From contig JAKRSD010000007.1 of NCBI GenBank assembly GCA_022402535.1, positions 184,196-248,195 of the forward strand: a DNA stretch of 64,000 nucleotides, written 5' to 3'. The notes under the pieces are model-generated. The model saw only the letters and a list, made by a program, of their open reading frames with translations. It was not told the DNA's origin and made no database searches. A program made the translations under genes and the position numbers. Shown here in pieces: positions 54,434 through 62,600 of this stretch; position 1 is the first letter of the stretch; each line of letters opens with the position of its first letter. The DNA comes from Flavobacteriales bacterium (lineage in GTDB: Bacteria > Bacteroidota > Bacteroidia > CAIKAF01).

Positions 54434-56845
54434 TTACTTTTCCCTTAACAGGATTTTAGACACAGAACGCAAGTATTCTGTTTCAATGATAATGAAATAG
54501 ATATCCTGATTTAATGACTCCGGAAGCTGAATGGTATTAAACCCGGGCTGAAAGGTGTTTCGCTCATCATGATATACCGTTTTGCCCATAATATCTGTTA
54601 ACCTGATGACTACATTTTCTGTATTCCCAATCCAATCTATGTAAACTTTAAAATCTGAAACCGGGTTAGGGAACACGGTAAAATAGGAGTCTGAATTCGT
54701 GTGAATTCCAAAGCCAAAACCCGGCAACTCCAGCATTTGAGAGTGCTCGCAATGATTGTTATCTCTTATTTTTAAAAGCCCTGTTCCGGGTTGGGTATAA
54801 CTAATATCTGTAGTTAAAACAGTATCCGAATCAAACAAAACCGTATAGGGCGGCGTGCCTCCATTTATAATCAATGAAACCAGTCCCGGTTGTTGCGGTT
54901 GGGCCGGAGTAGTTTCCCACAATACAACTATCGGTGAGGGGGCAATTAATTCATGTGTTTGGGAAAAGGTACAGCCCGCCAAATCAGAATATACAAAGTG
55001 ATAAAACCCTTCCGTTATGTTGTTTATTAAAGAGCCTGTTACACCCGTATTCCAAACGATTTCATATGGAATTAAAACCTCGGGTTGTAATGAAATATTG
55101 ATTTCGCCATCCGAGTATCCAGAACACGAAGGTTGTACATAATCGGCAACCGCATCAGGAGGGGAGTGCATCATCAACTGAACCGAATCGGGCTGTGATA
55201 GAATGCCATATTGGTTCTGAACCTGCAAATACAATAATCCCGACTGATTTACCGAAATTTGGGGAGAACTGCTCCCATTGCTCCAATAGTAAGCAGAATG
55301 CATGCCCCCGTTTAACTCCACTTGTTCGCCTTCGCAAAAAATTAATGGACCCAATGCCTGAATATGGGCAAAATAGGTTTCTCCTTCCGTGAAGTAATAG
55401 TGCGAATCGGCGGGTAAATCGTAATAAAAATCTTTGTGACCGCTTGGGTAAGTTACCACAATCGAATCGGCCGAAACCGATTGACCCAAGCCCAAAATAT
55501 AGTGCTGAGAACTCTGGCCTATATAGTTTTCGCCACAGATTGTCATGTGTGTAAATACCTGACCTCCGGCATACACGTGAATTAAAGACCCGACAGCATC
55601 TCTATTGGAAACCGTTCCCCTGAGTGTGCATTTTATATAATGGTTTGTGCCGCCTGAATTTTGCCATAAAAAAGCATTAGAAGGAATATTATTATGCACA
55701 ACCAAATCATAGTTGCCATCATTATTAAAATCTCCTCGCGCGGCGCTGTAACTTCTGACTGCCTGGTTATTCAGAAAAATATTATTCTGTAACACAAAGG
55801 GAATTGACCCTGTGTTTTTATAAAAATAATTGACCACTTGGGGCAAACCTTCGGCACTGGCGGTACACACAAACAAATCCTGCCGGGTATCATTATCTGC
55901 ATCAAACCAAACGCAACCCCAGGATAATTTATCAATGGCTACCCCATACAATTGGGCACTTTCGGTAAATGTACCGTTGCCATTGTTCACCAACAGTTTT
56001 CCTGTAGTTGTTCCCGGACCCGAGTTAGAAACATAAATATCAAAATCTCCGTCATTATCAAAATCGGCAATAGAGTTTGACATAGGACAATTGCCCAATA
56101 AATCAGACCCTGAAATCATGGTAACATCCGTAAAAGTTCCGTCGCCATTATTTTGATATAAAGCATTGGCCCAAAAAATCCGGTCATTGATTACGTATAA
56201 ATCAAGCAAACCATCCAGATTATAGTCGAACCAGACACTTTGAAAACTGGCTTTTATCCCGTTGCCCACTCCTGCCTGAAGGGTAACATTGGTAAAGGTT
56301 CCGTTACCGTTGTTTTTATAGAGTTGGTTATATCGGTCTACAAGGGTTGTATCGCCAAAAAACTCATAATTGCAAACATATAAATCCAAATATCCGTCGT
56401 GATTGTAATCACCAAATGAAGCTCCATATGACCTGCGGTTTGTCTGAAACAAGCCGGCCAGCATAGAAATATCCGCAAATGCAAAATTACCGTTATTTAG
56501 ATAGAGTTTATATGGCTGGTCTATGATCGTCACAAAAAAATCCTGATCTCCATCGTTGTCAATATCTGCCCACAAAACCTGATTTACCTTGCCCATAACG
56601 GGGACAACCGTGGGTAATTGAACAAATTGACCGTTCACGTTTTTGTAAAATAAAATGGCCGCGTCTTCCATACCAAAGGTTAAATCATCCCATCCGTCAT
56701 TGTCAAAATCATAAAAACTGACTCCGCTTCCCCAATCCATGGGCGAATTTAGATTTACATTCAACCCTGCAGCATTGGCCATATTAGAAAAATCCTGTGC
56801 TTTCACAGAATTGAAAAACATGAGCATCCCTAAGAAGCCTGTCAT
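54434..56845 (-). CDS. CRTAC1-type FG-GAP/VCBS repeat surface protein with T9SS sorting domain (copy 2)
   Basis: About 803 residues from the ATG at 56845. A TTG at 56872 would add nine residues including a Lys and overlap the stop of the upstream paralogue, and may be the true start. Seven or more integrin-like FG-GAP repeats carry calcium-binding loops such as DFDNDGWDDLTF, DIDNDGDQDFF and DYNHDGYLDLY. An ASPIC/UnbV domain follows (CGENYIGQSSQHYILGLG, YPSGHKDFYY). Next come Ig/SprB-like segments and a type A T9SS domain (FTVFPNPVSDFKVYI to KILLREK). Probably a calcium-stabilised propeller adhesin. It is a clear paralogue of the next gene, in the same operon. Confidence 0.85.
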   Translation of the reverse strand: MTGFLGMLMFFNSVKAQDFSNMANAAGLNVNLNSPMDWGSGVSFYDFDNDGWDDLTFGMEDAAILFYKNVNGQFVQLPTVVPVMGKVNQVLWADIDNDGDQDFFVTIIDQPYKLYLNNGNFAFADISMLAGLFQTNRRSYGASFGDYNHDGYLDLYVCNYEFFGDTTLVDRYNQLYKNNGNGTFTNVTLQAGVGNGIKASFQSVWFDYNLDGLLDLYVINDRIFWANALYQNNGDGTFTDVTMISGSDLLGNCPMSNSIADFDNDGDFDIYVSNSGPGTTTGKLLVNNGNGTFTESAQLYGVAIDKLSWGCVWFDADNDTRQDLFVCTASAEGLPQVVNYFYKNTGSIPFVLQNNIFLNNQAVRSYSAARGDFNNDGNYDLVVHNNIPSNAFLWQNSGGTNHYIKCTLRGTVSNRDAVGSLIHVYAGGQVFTHMTICGENYIGQSSQHYILGLGQSVSADSIVVTYPSGHKDFYYDLPADSHYYFTEGETYFAHIQALGPLIFCEGEQVELNGGMHSAYYWSNGSSSPQISVNQSGLLYLQVQNQYGILSQPDSVQLMMHSPPDAVADYVQPSCSGYSDGEINISLQPEVLIPYEIVWNTGVTGSLINNITEGFYHFVYSDLAGCTFSQTHELIAPSPIVVLWETTPAQPQQPGLVSLIINGGTPPYTVLFDSDTVLTTDISYTQPGTGLLKIRDNNHCEHSQMLELPGFGFGIHTNSDSYFTVFPNPVSDFKVYIDWIGNTENVVIRLTDIMGKTVYHDERNTFQPGFNTIQLPESLNQDIYFIIIETEYLRSVSKILLREK

Positions 56846-56868
56846 GTTCAGATATGCCACGTTTACTT

Positions 56869-59292
56869 TCAACGGGAAATGAATATTTTATGGGTAAAAA
56901 CTCCTTGGGCTGTATAGGTTTTTAAAAAATAATATCCCGGCAAAACATCAGGAATCATAATAAAAGCCTTGTCTGTAGAATTGTTAAACTCTTTTATCGG
57001 GTATATTTTCCCAAGAATGTCAGTTAATTTAATTTGAAATATATCCATATCATAATCCAGTTGCAGACAAACGAGAGTATTGCTTTTGGCCGGATTGGGA
57101 TATAATAATAATGTGATCTCCCCATATTCTTGAACAGAAAATCCAACTCCGTTTACGGTAATCAATGTAGAGTATATGCATCCGTTTACATCCGTAATCG
57201 TAATGTTATATTCTCCGGGAGCTAAACCGGTTATGGGGTTGGATACCACGGAATCATTAAGAGTAACTTGATAAGGAGAAGTTCCTCCGTTAATAAGCAG
57301 CTCAATGCTACCCGGAGTGGAAGGCGTAGCCTGAACGGCTTCCCAAAACACGTTTAATGGCTCGGGTTCCAATAATTCTATCGCATCACCAAAGGTGCAA
57401 CCGGCAGAATCGGTATAGGTGTAGGAATAACTGCCGGCGGGGATTCCCGATAATAATACCCCTTCTGCACCCGTGTTCCACATCACTTCAAAAGCTGTTT
57501 GTGGACTGGGGTCAATTTCCAGCATAATCGCCCCGTCACTTAATCCAAAGCATCCCGGCTGAGTGTAATCGGGAGTAAAATCAGGGATTTCAGCCACAAA
57601 AATGTATACGGAATCGGGCTGGGAAAACACCCCAAACTGATTTTGTACCACAAGGCTATAATAACCCGTCTGGCTTACTTGAACTTGACTATCTGTATCC
57701 CCATTGCTCCATACATAGCCGATATGGCTTCCTCCATCAAGAACTACTGTTCCGCCTTCACAAAACACCGTATTGCCCAACGGTTGTATTTGGGCAAAAT
57801 ACGTTTCACCTTCCGTAAAATAGTAATGCTGATCGGCAGGTATGTTATAGTAGGTGTCTGTGTGACCACTTGGGTACTTAATTACAATAGAATCTGCCTG
57901 AGTAGCTGTACCCAAACCGATTATCACATGCTGTGAATTTTGGCTCAGATAATTCTCGCCGCAATGGGTGAGCTGCATATAACAATTCCCTCCGCTATAC
58001 ACCCGGATATAAGACCCTATGGCCATGCGGTTCGAAGCCGTTCCCTGTAGAGTCATTTTCACATAGTGATTCGCATTGCCCGCGTTCTGCCATAAATAAG
58101 CGTTAGCCGGCTGATTATTCTGAACCACCAGATCATAAAAACCATCGTTATTCAAATCGCCTTTGGCCACACTGTAACTACGGATGCCCGGATTGATTGA
58201 AAACTGGGCATTGGATAAGGTGAAATTCTGTCCCTGGTTATTGTGATAATAATTATTCCCTACCTGAGTAGCAATAATCAAAGGATCGGCCGTGCAAGCG
58301 TATAAATCCTCCCAGGAGTCGTTATCCGTATCTACCCACACGGCGCCCCAGCCCCAATGGTTCATATCTACGCCGTAGGTCTGACCGAGCTCCGTGTAGG
58401 TTTGGTTGCCATTGTTTACCAGCAGTTTGGCATGTTTACCGGGCACTCCTGTATTGGTCATGTAAATATCCAAATCTCCGTCGTGGTCAAAATCGGCCAT
58501 TGAGTTCGTCATCGGATCCTGTGAGGTAAGCAAAGTTCCCGTTTGAGGGGCGACATCGGTAAAGGTACCGTCACCGTTATTTCTGTACAATGTGTTTTCA
58601 AAAGGAACCCGGTCATTGATGATATATATATCCATCCATCCGTCCTCGTTATAATCGAACCAAACGGGCATAAAGGATAAGCGAATACCATTCTCCACCC
58701 CCGCTTGTGTGGTTACGTTGGTAAACGTTCCGTTTCCGTTGTTTTTGTATAACTGGTTTTTTCTGTGGAATAGACTGGTGTCTCCCAAAAATTCGTACTT
58801 ACACACATACAAATCCAAATACCCGTCGTTATTATAATCCCCAAAAGCGGCGCCGTAAGTATTGCTGAAGGTCATATCAAAACCCGCCTGTACAGACACA
58901 TCCGTGAATTGAAAGTTTCCATTGTTTCTATACAGATTGTACGATCCTTCGTATGTGGTTTTAAACAGATCCAGATGCCCGTCATTATCATAATCTACCC
59001 ATAAAACGGTTTTGGTCCTTCCGGCACCGTAAATGAAAGATGGCAGTTGTACAAAGTTGCCATTCGTGTTTTTATAAAACCGGATGCTGTCATTTTCCAT
59101 CGTAAAGGTTAAATCATCCCAACCATCCTGGTCGAAATCATAAAAACTGACTCCGCTTCCAAACCGCTCAAACGAATTAAACTGAACCTGAATGCCCTTT
59201 TGAGCCGCCACATCCTGAAATATTTGTGAATACACGGATTTACTTGTGATAAAAAGCATCACGATTACAGTACACAACAGGCGGCCGTTCAT
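56869..59292 (-). CDS. CRTAC1-type FG-GAP/VCBS repeat surface protein with T9SS sorting domain (copy 1)
   Basis: 807 residues with the signal peptide MNGRLLCTVIVMLFITSKSVYSQ. The domain order is the same as in its neighbour. FG-GAP repeats (DFDQDGWDDLTF, DYNNDGYLDLY, DFDHDGDLDIY, DLNNDGFYDLV) are followed by the ASPIC/UnbV domain (CGENYLSQNSQHVIIGLG, YPSGHTDTYYN), two Ig or SprB-like units, and a T9SS sorting domain (LLYPNPAKSNTLVCLQ to HKIFISR). Several short DNA stretches are shared with copy 2. It is upstream of copy 2, and the pair probably arose by tandem duplication. The ligand is unknown. Confidence 0.85.
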   Translation of the reverse strand: MNGRLLCTVIVMLFITSKSVYSQIFQDVAAQKGIQVQFNSFERFGSGVSFYDFDQDGWDDLTFTMENDSIRFYKNTNGNFVQLPSFIYGAGRTKTVLWVDYDNDGHLDLFKTTYEGSYNLYRNNGNFQFTDVSVQAGFDMTFSNTYGAAFGDYNNDGYLDLYVCKYEFLGDTSLFHRKNQLYKNNGNGTFTNVTTQAGVENGIRLSFMPVWFDYNEDGWMDIYIINDRVPFENTLYRNNGDGTFTDVAPQTGTLLTSQDPMTNSMADFDHDGDLDIYMTNTGVPGKHAKLLVNNGNQTYTELGQTYGVDMNHWGWGAVWVDTDNDSWEDLYACTADPLIIATQVGNNYYHNNQGQNFTLSNAQFSINPGIRSYSVAKGDLNNDGFYDLVVQNNQPANAYLWQNAGNANHYVKMTLQGTASNRMAIGSYIRVYSGGNCYMQLTHCGENYLSQNSQHVIIGLGTATQADSIVIKYPSGHTDTYYNIPADQHYYFTEGETYFAQIQPLGNTVFCEGGTVVLDGGSHIGYVWSNGDTDSQVQVSQTGYYSLVVQNQFGVFSQPDSVYIFVAEIPDFTPDYTQPGCFGLSDGAIMLEIDPSPQTAFEVMWNTGAEGVLLSGIPAGSYSYTYTDSAGCTFGDAIELLEPEPLNVFWEAVQATPSTPGSIELLINGGTSPYQVTLNDSVVSNPITGLAPGEYNITITDVNGCIYSTLITVNGVGFSVQEYGEITLLLYPNPAKSNTLVCLQLDYDMDIFQIKLTDILGKIYPIKEFNNSTDKAFIMIPDVLPGYYFLKTYTAQGVFTHKIFISR

Positions 59293-59375
59293 GATTTCGA
59301 GTTAAGGGTAAATGAAATCTATCTGAATTACAGACTAAAATTAACTAATTATCAAATAGGTAAACGGGAAACGCA

Positions 59376-59410
59376 TAAAAAAACCCGGACTTGGTTGAAG
59401 TCCGGGTTTT
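59376..59410 (-). terminator. Strong terminator of the giant repeat gene/PID-CTERM operon
   Basis: AAAACCCGGACTT and AAGTCCGGGTTTT form a perfect 13-bp stem with loop GGTTG (plus-strand order). On the minus strand it is followed by a run of T. It lies about 20 bases after the stop at 59431. Confidence 0.9.
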
Positions 59411-59430
59411 GTATTCTACTCAAGGAAGAT

Positions 59431-59646
59431 TTACTCTGCCTTATGTTTTCGTTTGTTGTACACCTTTTTGGCACCGTAGGCAGCTCCGGCCGCAGCCAAC
59501 AACAGCACGCCCCCATCAATGGGAACCTGCGTGGGCGGAGGTGGCGGAGGCAATGGTCCCTGGGCCAGTACTGTGCCCGTACCGAGAACTGCCAGCACTA
59601 TAGACAAGGCAAGAACTCTACGGGCTGATTTTGTTACTTTTTTCAT
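59431..59646 (-). CDS. Small exported protein with PID-CTERM-like C-terminal sorting signal
   Basis: 71 residues. Signal peptide MKKVTKSARRVLALSIVLAV (cleavage likely after VLAQ), a poly-proline linker of about seven residues, then V-P-I-D-G-G. This is followed by a hydrophobic Ala/Leu/Gly stretch (VLLLAAAGAAYGAKKVY) and a basic tail NKRKHK. This motif-helix-basic layout is that of PID-CTERM short sorting signals of Bacteroidota, comparable in design to PEP-CTERM. After removal of the signals almost nothing is left, so it may be a short surface peptide or a membrane-anchored linker. It lies 20 bases after the giant T9SS gene and shares its terminator. Confidence 0.75.
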   Translation of the reverse strand: MKKVTKSARRVLALSIVLAVLGTGTVLAQGPLPPPPPPTQVPIDGGVLLLAAAGAAYGAKKVYNKRKHKAE

Positions 59647-59666
59647 TTTCTACAGTACTTTAAAGG

Positions 59667-62600
59667 TTATTTAATACCCATCACGGCTTTGTGGGTAACT
59701 ACTTTTTTGCCGTTGCTCAGTTCGGCGGTGTATGTTCCCGCAGCCAATACGCCGCAGTCAACCGTAACCGTGCCCTGGGCATTATTCAGCTGTTTGTTCA
59801 TTACCCGTTTGCCGGCCGCATCATACAGCGTGAAGGTGGTTTTACCGGCCCACTCGCTGCCGAAGCTGATGAATACCGTGTTCTCCACGTTCCACATCTT
59901 CACGTCTTCAGCATCCATTTCTTCCACTGATGAAGTAGATGCCTCAGTTACGTTAATCATAACTACAGATTCAGCAGAACAGGATGTAGATGAATTAATT
60001 GCATTTAAAACAACTTTGTAAGTACCAGGAGAGGCAAACATATGAACAGGATTTGACTCATCTGAAAGAATTCCATCAGAGAAATTCCATTTAAATACAT
60101 CGGCGTTCTGAGCATTTGAGCTAAACTGAACGGGCTGACCCACTTCAACTGTAGTTAATGAAGCAGCTGCTTGAGCAACCACACCTGCTGAACCGTTAAT
60201 TGTAACCGACTCAACTGATGAATAACCGCTTACTACTTCCGTTAAAGTAAGTTCATACGTTCCAATGGCCAAATCACTTACCGTTACTGTTCCATTCAGA
60301 GCTCCGCTGCTGATTATATTATTTTGAACATCAGACAGACTGTAATTCCATTCTGCCGGAGTATGTTCAACAACTTCAATCGTTCCGGTTTCAGTACAAT
60401 TTGCCTCTGTGGTATTAACATCCACAGGAGGGTAGAAATGAACTATAAAACGACCGTTGTGGGTGCCCTGGGGCGCATTGAAGCTGTATGTGTCATTGGC
60501 ACGCATGTTCTGCCAGATACCCGTTTCGGCATCTTCCAGATAAATCAGCGTGCTGGCAGGGAACTGATCCATATTGCTGAATACGAATGTGTGCTCGCCA
60601 GCGGTTCCGGCTTTGATGCCTAATCTTACAGAATAAACATCTGTAAGGGCTCCGTAGCTGTTGATAGACATGTTTTCGCTATTCAGGATGCTGTACACCA
60701 TCGGCTGATTGGCATTGCCCAGTACTTTGTACGAGTCAAACATGCCGTCGTAAGCAGGAGTTGCATCTCCTACAAAACGGATTTTCGTTAAGTCTGCATG
60801 ACTGCCTTTGTTCATATCTATGTTCAGAGTCATGGGGTCGTTACCCGAAAACAGGAACGAAGGAGGGGCCGTGGTACGGTTGGCGTTGCTCACGCTGAAC
60901 GGAACCGAAGATCCCGGTGTGGATACGCGCAGCTGGAAGGCCTGACCGATGGCAATACCCTGTCCCGGAGTACTTGGATCTACGGGCTGGAATGTACCTA
61001 AGTACGTACCGCTCGTTACCCATACCTGAGCAATGGCGTCAAAGCCCGCAGGTACATCTGCCGTGCTCCAACGCAGCGGAGACGGATACGGGTTGCTCAC
61101 GATGTTCCAGCCGTTGGTTACGGCTCCGTTGGCATGGGTAGCCGTGAAGTCACTGATCGGACCCGTGTTCGGTGCGCCCACGAAGGTAAGCGTGGTACCG
61201 CCGGGTACATCCATATAGTATCCGCGGCCTCGGGTCATATTGCCCGAAGTGAGCACCTGATATAAAGACTGGTAACAGTTAAACTGCACGGGACCGTTCT
61301 CCACCAGCTGCATCCAGTTGCCGTAAGGCGAGTTGAAAGCCACCCAGTTCGGGTTACAGTCGGAAAGCGGAATCACGAAGCCCGGGTTACCCACAGGCGT
61401 GAAGTTCATTACCGAAGAAATGCTGTTGAGTGTTACCGGAGTACCCAGCTGACGGAAGCCCGCCACGCCGATCGGCACATAACGCTGTACGCGGATATTG
61501 CCCACTACCGTGCCGACTAAGGTAAAGTCATCCAGCCAGCCGGTGCCTGAAGCATCTGACTGTAAAGTGAAAATACCGTTGTTGGTCATGGTTCCGTCTA
61601 AGGTAAGACCCGCACCGGGTGCCACGGATACCGTAGCGCCTGTGTTAATCGTCAGGTCGTTAACCGTAACCGGTGTACTGATTAACGGGAAGAAGTTCGG
61701 TGTAACGTTAGGAATAACCACATCCGTACCGGCTAATGGAACCGAACCCGAAGTCCAGTTGCCACCCGTATGCCAGTCGGCAGATACTCCGCCCACCCAG
61801 GTAGATGGAGCGCAAGTTACGTTTAATGCAAAGGTACCTGTAGCTCCACCGAAGCCGTGAACCAGAATCCAGTAGGTGGTTCCAGATATGGAGGTGAAGT
61901 TTACGGAAGACTGTAATCCACAGGCATCATCATTACCTGTTACACAGGTAAGACTGCCGGAGGTGCCGGTGAAAACACTGAGTTTGGTATCCCAGGCTGC
62001 ACCACCACAAGTAGATATGGTAATGGGATTTCCTGTTCCGGTAAGACTGTACCACACTCCAGGCTGGCTTGAGGTAACACAGGTTCCGAGTTCGTCAATG
62101 CCTTGTGTGGCATTTACGCTGGTTCCGTTTGTGGTTGAACCACAGGTTACCGGAATAGCACCCGCAATTTCATCATTGGCAGGAGGCGGAGGAGGACAAT
62201 TCAATGTGAAGTTTAATGAACTTGCATTAATATCTTCATCATCAAATAAAATATAATAGGCCACACCTGCAGTGAGGGTAAATGTTGGGCTTTGACCAGT
62301 ACCACCAAAATCAATTACATAATTCCATCCAGTAGCATTACATCCGGAAGAAACTGCTTTGAAGAATAAATCCACAAAATAACCTCCAGTAAAATTATTT
62401 ACCGTAATGGAATACTGCCCCGTTTGAGTAGGAGTAAAAGTATATAACGCTTCTCTACCCGGGGTGGTCCATGGACCTAAACTCCACACTCCGACTCCAG
62501 CTGTAATATTTGCTGTTTGTGTTGAACCGCAGGAAAGGGTTCCAATACTGGCACATGGATCCGGTGGAGGAGGTGTACAGGTACGATCAATAGTAAATGT

